Origin: Peredibacter sp045999315
Lineage (GTDB): Bacteria > Bdellovibrionota > Bacteriovoracia > Bacteriovoracales > Bacteriovoracaceae
Direction of reading: 5' to 3'
Assembly (NCBI RefSeq): GCF_045999315.1
Contig: NZ_CP174607.1
Coordinates: forward strand, 3,720,001 to 3,784,000
DNA length: 64,000 bases
Each line of letters opens with the position of its first letter. Within the stretch, counting starts at the first letter, position 1. The notes under the pieces are model-generated. The model had not been told where the DNA came from and searched no databases. It worked only from the letters and a program-made list of their open reading frames with translations. Made by a program: the position numbers and the translations under genes. Below, piece by piece: positions 26,432 through 35,530 of the stretch.

Positions 26432-26959
26432 ATGGGACAACAAGAGCTAAAAAGAAGACCGGAAGAAAAACACTCTACTCAGATTATAAGTATGATCGTG
26501 GGTGTTCTCTTGTGTATTCTCGGACTGGCCGGGCTTCTTAATCAGTCATTTGCAGGGCTTCACTTGGGTGCTCCCTATAGCACCATCATTGCGGCCTCAG
26601 GAGCATTATTACTTTATTATGGTTACAACAATAATAGTCGAGATGCCTTTGTTTGTTGTCTGGGCTTTGCTATTTTCTATGGTCTTCATGCCATTGCAGG
26701 ATGGGTCTTTGGTACACCAGGGATGCCAGCAGTCGGCTATGAGAAACCGGACCCGGATTTAATTCGAATCATCCCTAGAGTTCATGAACTAGGAAAACAC
26801 GATCACGTCTTGAATACCATTTTGGCATTGGCACTTGCTGGTGGTGCAATTGACTGGTGGAGACGTAAGAAATCGCAAAAAGGAATTATGCGTGTTATTC
26901 GGGAATTCATCGACGACCATCGAGAGAAATCCGAACACAATCGCCCTATTCGTCACTAA
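26432..26959 (+). CDS. Four-TM membrane protein, possibly DUF4383-like
   Basis: A 175-residue inner-membrane protein with a basic N-terminus. Hydrophobic segments lie at about 18-40, 50-68, 74-94 and 130-141 (the last is short), followed by a basic C-terminal tail (DWWRRKKSQKGIMRVIREF). The arrangement of four spans with short loops, Gly-rich in the first two, resembles DUF4383-type proteins. Function unknown. The start has AAGGAGGATCCTTATG, an unusually strong Shine-Dalgarno (AAGGAGG), suggesting high translation. Monocistronic. Confidence 0.65.
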   Translation: MGQQELKRRPEEKHSTQIISMIVGVLLCILGLAGLLNQSFAGLHLGAPYSTIIAASGALLLYYGYNNNSRDAFVCCLGFAIFYGLHAIAGWVFGTPGMPAVGYEKPDPDLIRIIPRVHELGKHDHVLNTILALALAGGAIDWWRRKKSQKGIMRVIREFIDDHREKSEHNRPIRH

Positions 26960-26960
26960 C

Positions 26961-26995
26961 AAAAAGGGGCCCAGATCAGACTGGGCCCTTTCTTC
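26961..26995. terminator. Bidirectional Rho-independent terminator
   Basis: A stem GGGCCCAG / CTGGGCCC encloses a 6-base loop, with A-run on the left and TTTCTTCTTT on the right. It is shared by the convergent genes ending at 26959 and 26997. Confidence 0.85.
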
Positions 26996-26996
26996 T

Positions 26997-27581
26997 TTAC
27001 TGAAAATTGTAAAATGCCATGAAAGTTAAAGTATGAACTTTAGTCTTATAAAAGAAATCGTTAAGACCGTGCTGATAACTAATGTCGATGTCCCATAGTT
27101 TGGCCGGAGTAATTGACATCCCAAGAGTGGCATTACTTACAAATGACTTCGCCTCTTTTTCAAGAGAGCAAGTATCGAAGTCACCATCTACTGTACAATA
27201 GTCATTGATTTTGAAGTCAGCGCTATAACCACCAAAAACGGCGAAGTTATCATTGAATTGATACTGAAGATTAACAGGCACCGCTGCTGAAATAACTTTG
27301 ATATGAATCTCACCTTTAAGACCAGATTCTTTAATTTCAAAGCCTGCGGCCTTTTCTTGAATGAAAGCACCAGTACGGATTCCCCAGTAATCATTTAGCT
27401 TAATCGTGGCCTTTGGACCAAATACCAGGGTTCCACTGACTTCTTCATTTACCGATTCACCTAAATCCAAATCGGTATCAACAAAGTTCGCATGGACACC
27501 ACCACCAAGAGAAATTTTATTCTCTAGAGCGAAAACAGAACTAGAACATAAAAGAACAGCAGCAAATAACAATGAACGCAT
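26997..27581 (-). CDS. Outer-membrane beta-barrel protein, OmpX/OMP_b-brl-like
   Basis: A 194-residue protein with a signal peptide (MRSLLFAAVLLCSSSVFA) and eight amphipathic strands, consistent with a small 8-stranded barrel: ISLGGGVHANFVDTD, TLVFGPKATIKLNDYWGIRT, VPVNLQYQFNDNFAVFGGYS, VSNATLGMSITPAKLWDIDI, and HTLTFMAFYNFQ ending the chain. Two Cys lie in the extracellular-loop-like NDYCTVDGDFDTCSLE and probably pair. It belongs to the generic Gram-negative barrel family; function unknown (adhesion, complement-type resistance or structural). Confidence 0.75.
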   Translation of the reverse strand: MRSLLFAAVLLCSSSVFALENKISLGGGVHANFVDTDLDLGESVNEEVSGTLVFGPKATIKLNDYWGIRTGAFIQEKAAGFEIKESGLKGEIHIKVISAAVPVNLQYQFNDNFAVFGGYSADFKINDYCTVDGDFDTCSLEKEAKSFVSNATLGMSITPAKLWDIDISYQHGLNDFFYKTKVHTLTFMAFYNFQ

Positions 27582-27660
27582 GTTAATCCTTTCTTAACAA
27601 AGAAATAATAATATGAATTTTATTTCATCACGTTCTGAATTTTGATCAACTTAATTTTTA

Positions 27661-28932
27661 TTAGACCAGTGGAAGGAGAATCACAAACCTCGTGTTAAAA
27701 TGAGCAGGATCATAGAACAAGCTTCCATTATTTCTTTCAATAATGCTTTTTGAAATACTAAGACCAAGCCCCGTTCCCTTACTTGGTTCTTTCGTTGTGA
27801 AAAATGGATTCATCATTTTCGCAGCGATTTCATCCTTGATCCCTCTTCCAGAATCAACAACACTAACTTGAAGGAAAGAGCTCTTCTTTTGAACATTGAT
27901 CCAAATCCAACGATCAGGAAGCCCCTGAATGGCGTCGGTAGAATTATTCAGGAGATTCAGAAGGACCTGTGAGATCTGAACAGAATGTCCTCTTACAACA
28001 TGAGAAGTATCACCCTGAACTGAAAGCATAATATCTAAATGAGTTAATCGTTCAGTTGAAATCGCAACAACATCATCGAGTACTTTTGAAAAAGGAAAGG
28101 ACTCAGGAGGGTCCTGACTATCATTACGGGAAAGGTCCTTGAGACCCTGAACCATTTTTCCCATCTTAAAGACGGTCTCATCAATAGAGTTCAAATGCTC
28201 TTCGACTTCTTGGCCTTTTAATTTGTCCTTCAAAACAGTTATCTGCAATGTTAACGACTGAAGTGGATTATTAATCTCATGAGCAATCCCACCCGTCATC
28301 TCTCCCAAAGCGACTAAATTGGAAGAATGGATGAGTTCATTTTGCTGTTTGGTGATTTCTTTTTGGGCATAAAGAAGTCGCCAGCGGGCGACAGTCAGAA
28401 CACTCAGGGTAAACAGCATCACAAAACAGATAGCAATCAGTTTTTCATTCGGGTCGGGAACCATACCAGAAAACAAAAGTCCCGTTCCCAGAATATGTTG
28501 AGTCACCAGTAAAATGCAGGCCGTGGCAGATAGAATGGCGCCCTTCCATAATTCTTCTAATGAGAATGTGATATGAGGAACGAGTACGCTGGTGAAGTAA
28601 TAATACTCAAGACCAGACTCCGGCCCTAGTGCATCAGCTGAGACGAAAATAGCATAAAGTCCCACTTGATGAATTAGGGGCCGGGCAATGTCGTAGTGAT
28701 GTTTACGAATAAACCAAATTCCCAAAAAAATTGCCAGAGTACTGCCAATGAAGAAGTAACATAAAGTGATCTGGCCCGCTTTATAGGTGTGAAGAATATA
28801 AAAGACAAAAGCAACAACCGTCCAGTATGCGTCTAACGTGGCGACTTGAATGGCAAACTTCTTCCCTTCATCCAAACCCGGATGAACACCGATTGATAGT
28901 GCTTTGAGAAAGCATGCCTTTAATTTGCTCAT
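27661..28932 (-). CDS. Membrane-bound sensor histidine kinase, orphan
   Basis: A 423-residue kinase with about six transmembrane segments in residues 35-185 and no large periplasmic loop, so the sensor is probably the membrane domain itself. The HisKA domain has His218 in GGIAHEINNPLQSL, the variant typical of NtrB/PrrB-like HPK4 kinases. The HATPase_c domain carries N-box LLNLLNNSTDAIQG, G1 VDSGRGIKDE and G2 KGTGLGLSISKSII. The gene is monocistronic with no response regulator beside it, so its partner lies elsewhere. Its start is far from any neighbour, and the stop is 79 bp after the outer-membrane gene's start. Confidence 0.88.
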   Translation of the reverse strand: MSKLKACFLKALSIGVHPGLDEGKKFAIQVATLDAYWTVVAFVFYILHTYKAGQITLCYFFIGSTLAIFLGIWFIRKHHYDIARPLIHQVGLYAIFVSADALGPESGLEYYYFTSVLVPHITFSLEELWKGAILSATACILLVTQHILGTGLLFSGMVPDPNEKLIAICFVMLFTLSVLTVARWRLLYAQKEITKQQNELIHSSNLVALGEMTGGIAHEINNPLQSLTLQITVLKDKLKGQEVEEHLNSIDETVFKMGKMVQGLKDLSRNDSQDPPESFPFSKVLDDVVAISTERLTHLDIMLSVQGDTSHVVRGHSVQISQVLLNLLNNSTDAIQGLPDRWIWINVQKKSSFLQVSVVDSGRGIKDEIAAKMMNPFFTTKEPSKGTGLGLSISKSIIERNNGSLFYDPAHFNTRFVILLPLV

Positions 28933-29000
28933 AAAAATTGAACAAATCCTATAGCACTATGAAAGTGAATTATGAAGAAATGAATAAAATATTAAGGTAT

Positions 29001-29027
29001 AAAAAAAGGGCCCTCGTGAGAGGGCCC
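29001..29027 (-). terminator. Rho-independent terminator of the E2/E3 operon
   Basis: A stem GGGCCCTC / GAGGGCCC with loop GTGA. The A-run at 29001-29007 becomes a T-tract on the minus strand. Confidence 0.88.
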
Positions 29028-29034
29028 TATAAAA

Positions 29035-30354
29035 CTAGATTAGGTTTTCAGGATTCATTGTTTCAAGGTGATGCTTCACACTTGCAAGGAATTTAGAACC
29101 TAGCTCACCATCAATTAGACGGTGATCGTAAGTGTGCGTACCGTACATCATGTGACGAATTGCGATTGCATCGTCTTCCATAACCATTACGCGCTTCTTG
29201 ATCACGCCAGTACAGAAGATACCAACCTGAGGCTGAAGAATTACTGGAGTAGCGATAAGAGTTCCGAATGAACCGTTGTTAGTGAATGTGTATGTACCAC
29301 CAGAAAGGTCGTCCATAGTAAGTTTTTTCGTACGAGCTTTGTTAGCAAGGATATCAAGCTGACGAGCGATGCCAGTAAGGTTTAGGTCACCAGCATTCTT
29401 GATGACAGGAACAACTAGACCGTTACCTGGAACTGCAACTGCACATCCAAGGTGGATGTCTTTCTTGATAACGATGTTATCGCCTTCGATTGAAGCGTTC
29501 ACAAGAGGATGCTCTTTAAGCGCCTGAACGATAGCGTAAAGAACGAAGTGAGAGAACGTAAGGTTGATACCTTCGCGCTTCTTGAATTCGTCTTTAATTT
29601 TGTTACGAGCTTTCACAAGGTTCGTCATATCGATTTCGTCGATAGAGTTAACGTGTGGAGAAGTTTGCTTAGAAGCAACCATGTTCTTAGCAATGGCCTT
29701 TCTCATGTTGTCCATAGCAACGATCTCAACACGGCCAGATGGACGAGTTTCAGATACGCCAGATGGAGCAGCTGTTGGGGCCGGAGCAGCCGCTTTTGAA
29801 GGGGCCGCAGCTTGCGGAGCAGCTGCCTTAGCTGAACCACGGTTAGCGATATAAGCTTCAAGATCGGCCTTGTTTACACGTCCGCCAGCACCTGAACCTG
29901 AGATGTTTTTAAGTTCTGAAAGAGCGATACCAGCATCTTTCGCCATCGCTTTAACAAGCGGAGTATAGAAGCGGAATCCACCTTCTTCTTCAACTGGAGC
30001 TGGTGCTGGTGCAGCTGCAGGGGCAGCGGCTTGAGCTGGAGCAGCTTCAGTTTTAGCAGGAGCAGGAGCGGCAGCAGCTGGTTTTGCAGCTGGAGCTGAA
30101 ACAGCAGCGTTTAGATCGTCTTCGATGATCGCGATAGGACGACCAACATCAACTGTCGCACCTTCTGGGTAAAGAAGTTCAACAATTTTACCGTGAATCG
30201 GAGATGGAATCTCAGATTCAACTTTATCTGTAGAGATTTCTAGAAGGATTGCATCTAGTTCAATTACTTCGCCAACATTCTTGTGCCACTTCGTGATGGT
30301 ACCAGTCGTGATCGACTCGCCCATCTGGGGCATTACTACTTCAACCTTAGCCAT
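29035..30354 (-). CDS. 2-oxoacid dehydrogenase E2 (dihydrolipoamide acyltransferase)
   Basis: This 439-residue E2 core transfers the acyl group from the E1-bound decarboxylated oxoacid to CoA via a swinging lipoyl arm. An N-terminal lipoyl domain carries the lipoylated Lys44 in EISTDKVESEIPSP. A long Ala/Pro-rich linker follows at about 85-120, then the E3-binding domain at 125-165 (TPLVKAMAKDAGI, GAGGRVNKADLEAYI), a second Ala/Pro linker, and the catalytic domain with active-site HTYDHRLIDG near residue 410. The single lipoyl domain and the GTYTFTNNGSFGTLI motif do not decide between 2-oxoglutarate, pyruvate and branched-chain types. Paired with lpdA just upstream. No E1 is in the window. 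Confidence 0.9.
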   Translation of the reverse strand: MAKVEVVMPQMGESITTGTITKWHKNVGEVIELDAILLEISTDKVESEIPSPIHGKIVELLYPEGATVDVGRPIAIIEDDLNAAVSAPAAKPAAAAPAPAKTEAAPAQAAAPAAAPAPAPVEEEGGFRFYTPLVKAMAKDAGIALSELKNISGSGAGGRVNKADLEAYIANRGSAKAAAPQAAAPSKAAAPAPTAAPSGVSETRPSGRVEIVAMDNMRKAIAKNMVASKQTSPHVNSIDEIDMTNLVKARNKIKDEFKKREGINLTFSHFVLYAIVQALKEHPLVNASIEGDNIVIKKDIHLGCAVAVPGNGLVVPVIKNAGDLNLTGIARQLDILANKARTKKLTMDDLSGGTYTFTNNGSFGTLIATPVILQPQVGIFCTGVIKKRVMVMEDDAIAIRHMMYGTHTYDHRLIDGELGSKFLASVKHHLETMNPENLI

Positions 30355-30397
30355 AAAATTTCCTCACTTTGAGAGTATATTCGTATTCTTTATAAAA

Positions 30398-31792
30398 TTA
30401 TAAGTTAAGCGGTCTGCCCTTCGCTGCTAGAACTGCTTCACCTAACCACTCACCAAGAGTTGGGTGCGGGTGAATAGTCGCGAAGATTTCTTCATCAATA
30501 CCTTCCATTGTACGGAACAATACGTACTCATGGATAAGTTCAGTTGCTTGGGTACCAACAATGTGGGCACCAAGAAGTTCACCGTATTTTTTACCAGTAA
30601 GAACTTTGATGAAACCAGTGTTCTCGTTAGAAGCAATCGCTTTACCGTTGGCCATGAATGGAGCTTTACCAACGTTATACTCGATGCCTTTCTCTTGAAG
30701 AGCGCGTTCAGTGTAACCAACAGAAGCAACTTGTGGCTGACAGTAAGTACAACCAGCAATGTTCATCTTGTCGATAGCATGTGGGTGTTTACCAGCAAGG
30801 TGTTCAGCTGCCACAACACCTTCGTGAGAAGCTGCGTGAGCAAGAAGCGGAGGTCCAGCTACGTCACCAATAGCGTAGATGCCTTTAGTTGTCGTTTCAT
30901 ACATGTCGTTAACTTTGATGAAACCTTTTTCAGTTTGAACACCGGCCTTATCAAGACCGTAGCCTTCGATATTACCAGTCATACCTACAGCAATTAGACC
31001 GTAGTCAAACTTGTACTCAACGTTCTTTCCGCCCTCTTTTACTGAGAACGTAACGTCTTTGCCGTTATCTTTGGCCGTGATACCTTCGATACCAAGAGAC
31101 ATTTTAATGCCATATTTTTTATAGGCCTTTTCAACTTCTTTAGAAGCGTCAGTATCTTCGATTGGAAGAAGGTTCTTCTGCATTTCGAATATGTGAACGT
31201 CTACACCGAAAGAGTTCCAGAAATAAGCGAACTCTACACCGATGGCACCGGCACCAACGATACCGATAGATTTTGGAAGATTCTCAAGTTTAAGAGCTTC
31301 GTAAGCACCAATCAGACGCTTACCATTGTGCTCAAGTCCAGGGAATGAACGGTAGTGAGCACCAGTAGCGATAATTGTATTTGTAGTGTTTAGCTCTTCC
31401 TTAGTTCCGTTAGAAAGAGTCACTTCAATTGTCTTTGCGTTCTTGAAAACACCTTTGCCATTGAATACTTCGATTTTGTTTTTCTTCATGAGGAAGGCAA
31501 TGCCCTTCGACATGTTATCAGCAATCACGTTGGCACGTTTAACCGCAACAGCGCCATCAAGACCTTTAAGATCTACGTTAATACCAAGAGACTTGAAGTC
31601 GGCCAATTCATGAACTGAGTGAGCAGACTTAAGAAGAGCTTTCGTAGGAATACAACCACGGTTAAGACATACTCCACCGAGTTTATCAGCTTCAACGATC
31701 GCTACTTTTTTACCTAATTGAGAGGCACGAATGGCAGCTACATAACCGCCTGGGCCAGCACCTAAAACAACCACATCAAACGTTTTGGCCAT
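30398..31792 (-). CDS. lpdA: Dihydrolipoyl dehydrogenase (E3)
   Basis: A 464-residue flavoprotein that re-oxidises dihydrolipoamide with NAD+. The FAD-binding motif GAGPGGYVAAIRASQLG is at 11-27. The redox-active disulphide is Cys42/Cys47 in GGVCLNRGCIPTKALL. A second Rossmann motif (GIVGAGAIGVEFAYFW) binds NAD. The FAD motif TTKGIYAIGDVAG is present, and the catalytic His-Glu is in IHPHPTLGEWLGEAV at the C-terminus, so the enzyme is complete. It lies 43 bp upstream of the E2 gene on the same strand, an E3-E2 operon. E1 is missing from this window. Confidence 0.93.
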   Translation of the reverse strand: MAKTFDVVVLGAGPGGYVAAIRASQLGKKVAIVEADKLGGVCLNRGCIPTKALLKSAHSVHELADFKSLGINVDLKGLDGAVAVKRANVIADNMSKGIAFLMKKNKIEVFNGKGVFKNAKTIEVTLSNGTKEELNTTNTIIATGAHYRSFPGLEHNGKRLIGAYEALKLENLPKSIGIVGAGAIGVEFAYFWNSFGVDVHIFEMQKNLLPIEDTDASKEVEKAYKKYGIKMSLGIEGITAKDNGKDVTFSVKEGGKNVEYKFDYGLIAVGMTGNIEGYGLDKAGVQTEKGFIKVNDMYETTTKGIYAIGDVAGPPLLAHAASHEGVVAAEHLAGKHPHAIDKMNIAGCTYCQPQVASVGYTERALQEKGIEYNVGKAPFMANGKAIASNENTGFIKVLTGKKYGELLGAHIVGTQATELIHEYVLFRTMEGIDEEIFATIHPHPTLGEWLGEAVLAAKGRPLNL

Positions 31793-31924
31793 GAGGAGAA
31801 TCCTTTTGTTACCAACATAACTATAAATGTCCCGAAATCATGGACTTTGCGCCCTGCACTTGTCAATGAACAAGGGGGGTTTTTAGCTAGACGAACGTCT
31901 CACAAAAACGCTATAAGACACTCT

Positions 31925-32824
31925 ATGTCAAGGTCGCGCTCGTCTCTGTCATTAACATCTGAGGAAATTGCCTCAATACTTACCCTTTACCCTAAAGGGC
32001 TGGTGGCCGTTGACCTCGAAACTACTGGGCTTTCTCCCCTGGTGGACAAAATCATTGAAATCGCAGCGGTTAAGATTACCGAAGCTGGTGAGGTTTCTAG
32101 CTATCATCAACTCATTAACCCCCTGATAGATATCCCTGAATTTACGATTCAGTTCCATGGTCTCAGAAATGAGGACCTAAATAATTCACCTACGATTAAA
32201 AAGCCCCTGAAAGAATTTTGGGACTTCGTTGGCCGTCATCCCATGATTGCCCACAATTCGACGTTTGATTTGGGTTATCTCATTAAAGCGTCTCATGATT
32301 TCCAGATCGAGTTTCCTCCCCTGGATATTTATGACAGTTGCCGATACGCTCGTGCGATTTATAAAAATCAGCCAAACTCTCCGGCCAATTTCAAACTTTC
32401 AACTCTAAGTCAGTATGTGGGTTTTGAACTCCAGCATCACGTGGCGATTGAAGACACTTATGCGTGTTTGAAAATCATGGCCCATGTGGCGAAAGAGATG
32501 GTTGATCATAAAGTCGCCATGGAAAAAAGTTTTGTCTTTAGGCTTTCAAATTTCGATAAAAATGATTGTTTTAATTTCTCGACTCGTCTGAAAGGACTGA
32601 CCGACATGGTTCAGAGCAAAGTTCTGGTTGAACTGGATTACCGTGGTGGTTCAGTGAATGGCCGCATCCGACCGGTGCGCCCGATCGGCCTTATGCCTCT
32701 GCCTCAAGGTCCGGTGTTGTTTGCTGAATGCCTACTCACTGGTATGAACAAATCTTTTCTTTTAAAAAAGATCAAGTCCTTCCAGAAATTAGAAGCGAGT
32801 CTTCTTCAAAGGAACGTTACTTAG
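31925..32824 (+). CDS. DEDDh 3'-5' exonuclease, DnaQ-like
   Basis: A 299-residue protein. The ATG at 31925 is preferred over an in-frame TTG at 31847, because residues before it have no conserved character. The DEDDh active site is complete: Asp30 and Glu32 in VAVDLETTGLSP, Asp115 in HNSTFDLGYLI, and His172 with Asp177 in HHVAIEDTYA. It resembles the proofreading epsilon/PolC-type exonucleases but has a longer C-terminal part (residues 190-299, no obvious domain) and no UvrC-like or polymerase partner here. A role in DNA proofreading or in trimming RNA/DNA ends is possible. Followed with no gap by an 87-residue membrane gene. Confidence 0.82.
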   Translation: MSRSRSSLSLTSEEIASILTLYPKGLVAVDLETTGLSPLVDKIIEIAAVKITEAGEVSSYHQLINPLIDIPEFTIQFHGLRNEDLNNSPTIKKPLKEFWDFVGRHPMIAHNSTFDLGYLIKASHDFQIEFPPLDIYDSCRYARAIYKNQPNSPANFKLSTLSQYVGFELQHHVAIEDTYACLKIMAHVAKEMVDHKVAMEKSFVFRLSNFDKNDCFNFSTRLKGLTDMVQSKVLVELDYRGGSVNGRIRPVRPIGLMPLPQGPVLFAECLLTGMNKSFLLKKIKSFQKLEASLLQRNVT

Positions 32825-33088
32825 ATGAAAAATACTTTTATTACGAAAGAAAACATGGGCCAGAGATTTGTTCAGCTCATTATTCTGATTGCTCACTTAG
32901 TGCTCTTGAAATGGATCCTCTACACACTATATGAAGGTGGAGTTTTGCCATTTAAAACGTTGATGTTCCACTTCACGGGAATTTCTATCTACGGTGCAGT
33001 TTTAATTCGCACTTGCGCCTATATCTACAAACGACAGTACTTAAAGGAGCTCGAAAAGAATGGTCGAGAGCCAAAGCTGGACAAGTAG
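32825..33088 (+). CDS. Small two-TM membrane protein
   Basis: An 87-residue protein with two hydrophobic spans (about 14-34 and 50-67) and a Lys/Arg-rich C-terminus. Its ATG directly follows the stop of the exonuclease gene, and its 3' end overlaps the KamA-family gene by 29 bp, so it is translated from the same transcript. No family recognised. Inner-membrane location is the only safe statement. Confidence 0.6.
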   Translation: MKNTFITKENMGQRFVQLIILIAHLVLLKWILYTLYEGGVLPFKTLMFHFTGISIYGAVLIRTCAYIYKRQYLKELEKNGREPKLDK

Positions 33089-34133
33089 TTTCAGCACGTC
33101 TTTTAAGAACATTCATGAGCTCTACCGCTTTCTTGGTTGGGAACTAACTCCTGCACTTGAGAAAGTGGCGAAGACCTATCCGGTCTTCATTCCCCGTCGT
33201 TTAGCCGAAAAGATCAAAATTCAGGGCCCTCAAAGTGTTCTTGCCCGAGAGTTTATGCCAATAGAATCTGAACTCGATGCTGATTTTAAAGGTCTCGAAG
33301 ATCCGATTGGTGATAAGGCCTATCATAAGGCCCCCCAACTCATTCACCGTTACGAATCGCGAGCGCTTTTTACGCCTACAACTGTTTGTCCGGTTCATTG
33401 TCGATATTGTTTTCGTAAGAATGAACTCAATGTGGCTGATGAAATTTTTCAGCAGGATTTTGCCCTGACACTCGCTTATTTAAAAGCGCATCCAGAGGTA
33501 TCAGAGATTATTTTCACCGGTGGGGATCCGCTAACTCTGTCGAATGAAAAACTCGAGAAATATCTCACCGCCTTCTCTGAAATTAATTCAATTAAAGACA
33601 TTCGTTTTCATTCTCGTTACCCAGTGATTTTGCCAGAGAGAATTGACGACGGTTTTCTTTCTTTAATGGAAAAATTTGGAAAAAGATTCAGAACCATGAC
33701 CCTGGCGATCCACGCCAATCATGTGGAAGAGTTTGATGAAATCAATCGCGTGGCCATTCGAAAACTCACCTCTTCTTCAATGCAAATTCTGTCTCAAACA
33801 GTCCTATTAAAAGGCATTAACGACAGTACTGAAGCTCTCCTGGATCTTTATCAGGAATTCATCGCTCTGAAAGTTCGCCCTTACTATCTCCACCACCCAG
33901 ATCAGGTGAAAGGTGGGATGCATTTCTACCTTCCACTGCGCGAGGGACGTGAAATATATCACGGTCTTAGAAAGCATATTCCGGGCTGGGCCCTTCCTCA
34001 TTACGTGATCGATATTCCAGGCGGACATGGAAAAATCTCGGCCATGAATCCAGAGAGTACCACTTTTTCTGGGCAGCTTATTTCGAAGGACGGCGAGCTG
34101 GTGGCGATCCAAGAGCCTGACTTTTTTATTTAA
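33060..34133 (+). CDS. KamA-family radical SAM protein (lysine 2,3-aminomutase-like)
   Basis: A 357-residue radical SAM enzyme. The [4Fe-4S] cluster ligands are Cys110, Cys114 and Cys117 in TVCPVHCRYCF. The PLP-binding Lys is Lys325 in DIPGGHGKI, as in lysine 2,3-aminomutase. SAM-binding EIIFTGGDPLTLSNEKLE and RFHSRYPVILPERI are also family features. It is shorter than clostridial LAM (about 416) and near the size of EpmB/YjeK (about 340). However, the Gly-rich PLP site (PGGHGK) is the LAM type, so the product may be beta-lysine or another aminomutase product. It could act on EF-P Lys or make an osmolyte; no EF-P gene is beside it. Confidence 0.85.
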   Translation: MVESQSWTSSFSTSFKNIHELYRFLGWELTPALEKVAKTYPVFIPRRLAEKIKIQGPQSVLAREFMPIESELDADFKGLEDPIGDKAYHKAPQLIHRYESRALFTPTTVCPVHCRYCFRKNELNVADEIFQQDFALTLAYLKAHPEVSEIIFTGGDPLTLSNEKLEKYLTAFSEINSIKDIRFHSRYPVILPERIDDGFLSLMEKFGKRFRTMTLAIHANHVEEFDEINRVAIRKLTSSSMQILSQTVLLKGINDSTEALLDLYQEFIALKVRPYYLHHPDQVKGGMHFYLPLREGREIYHGLRKHIPGWALPHYVIDIPGGHGKISAMNPESTTFSGQLISKDGELVAIQEPDFFI

Positions 34134-34201
34134 GTTTTAGACTTCTCTGCCTAGTGCGTAATTTCCTTGGTGATCACCTTTTACATTGTTAAGATTTTCT
34201 T

Positions 34202-35530
34202 ATGAGTCAAACGATTCTCATCGAGACCAATGATGATCTCAAAAAAATCTATTCGCTGAATTTAAATACGTTCGTTGGAACAGATGTGATCTATCGTCAG
34301 AACGCGGACGATGCTCTTGCCCTTCTTCGCATTCTTCCTCAAGTCTCATTGATCATTACCGAGGCCAGAGTTGGTGAAGAGGAAACGGCCCAAAAAATTC
34401 ACCAATACATTAAACAAGAAGCTCTCAACACCAATATGATTGTGATGGGAGATTGCCCGGGTCTTGCTCGAGAAGTGGTTTGTTTGAAAGAACCAGTGAG
34501 CTGGGAAAGTCTCATCCGCCAAGCGGCCTCGCATCTAGGAGTGACCATTCAGGACTCCATTAATCGTGTGAAGCCAGATTACCTTCCGGTAGGACTGTAT
34601 TACTTCTATGACATTCAGCGGACCCCCTGTGATGTTTATATTCGAATCAAGAAAGGTCCTAGCGACTATCAATACGTGAAACGAATTCACTCGAAGGACG
34701 TTTTTGATAAGACGGTGATCAAAAAATACGAAGACCAGGGCCTTAAGGAATTCTATATTCCAAAAGACTATATTCAGTACTTCACGACTTTTGTGACGAA
34801 TAATTTGGTGGCGAAATTAGAACAAGATGATCTTTCCTTGGAAGAAAGAATTCTTACCACCGCCAATGCCCACGACATTGTTCGCGATACCATTCAACAA
34901 ATTGGTCTTGATCAAGCAACAATTGATCTCGCGGATGCGGCCATTAACTCTATGGTGAAATCAGTTCAAAACTCTCCGGAAGTGGCCAATCTTCTGAAAT
35001 TTTTGTTCTCGAACAAGGTCTCCTATGCTTATCAACACTGTCACCTTCTGGCCCTCATGTGCCATTATGTGCTCTCTAAACAGACTTGGTATAAGACTGA
35101 ACATCTGCAGATTTTAAGTTTTGTTTCTTTCTTCTCAGATGTGACATTGAAGTCTCACCAACAGATGCAAATTTCAAGCATGAGAGAATTTGCGGAATCA
35201 AATTTTACCGATGAAGAAAGGCAACAGGTCATGACCCATGCTCTGGATGCAGTGAAATTGATGGACCATCACCCGGACGCAGATGATTACATTAAAACAG
35301 TTCTGATTCAGTCACATGGGAAAATGGACGGGATTGGATTTGAAGATGACCCAAGCGAAGAGCTTCATCCACTCTCTCGTGTGTTCATCATTTCAGATTG
35401 TTTCGTAAAAATTCTTCTAAACCCGGCCCTGCCTTCTACTAAGAAAGACATTCTGCCTATTCTGGCGGCCCGGTTTACAAACCCGAGCTACCAGAAAATC
35501 ATTAAGGTCTTAGAACAAAAGTTCGTCTAA
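34202..35530 (+). CDS. Degenerate receiver plus HD-GYP-like domain protein
   Basis: A 442-residue cytoplasmic protein. Residues 1-115 have the size and strand/helix pattern of a response-regulator receiver (MSQTILIETNDD start). The phospho-acceptor position reads IITEARVGE, with Glu instead of Asp, so normal phosphorylation is unlikely. A middle domain (about 120-215) resembles PilZ or another small beta/alpha region. The C-terminal part (about 220-442) looks like an HD-domain/HD-GYP output module: HCHLLALMCHYVL, then SFFSDVTL where HD would be, and QSHGKMDGIGFED in place of HHERWDGSGYP. The metal-binding residues are incomplete, so it is probably a binding or signalling protein and not an active c-di-GMP phosphodiesterase. 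Convergent with the 35531 gene (stops adjacent). Confidence 0.55.
   Translation: MSQTILIETNDDLKKIYSLNLNTFVGTDVIYRQNADDALALLRILPQVSLIITEARVGEEETAQKIHQYIKQEALNTNMIVMGDCPGLAREVVCLKEPVSWESLIRQAASHLGVTIQDSINRVKPDYLPVGLYYFYDIQRTPCDVYIRIKKGPSDYQYVKRIHSKDVFDKTVIKKYEDQGLKEFYIPKDYIQYFTTFVTNNLVAKLEQDDLSLEERILTTANAHDIVRDTIQQIGLDQATIDLADAAINSMVKSVQNSPEVANLLKFLFSNKVSYAYQHCHLLALMCHYVLSKQTWYKTEHLQILSFVSFFSDVTLKSHQQMQISSMREFAESNFTDEERQQVMTHALDAVKLMDHHPDADDYIKTVLIQSHGKMDGIGFEDDPSEELHPLSRVFIISDCFVKILLNPALPSTKKDILPILAARFTNPSYQKIIKVLEQKFV

Noticed and set aside
30464..30997. 177-codon open frame antisense to lpdA
   Set aside because: Long but low-complexity (Ser/Thr/Phe-rich), without a Shine-Dalgarno, and fully inside the well-defined lpdA gene; a shadow frame.
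34169..34178. Palindrome GGTGATCACC before the HD-GYP-like gene
   Set aside because: Ten bases of palindrome near a start can occur by chance, no second copy is seen, and the hairpin it could form has no proper loop.
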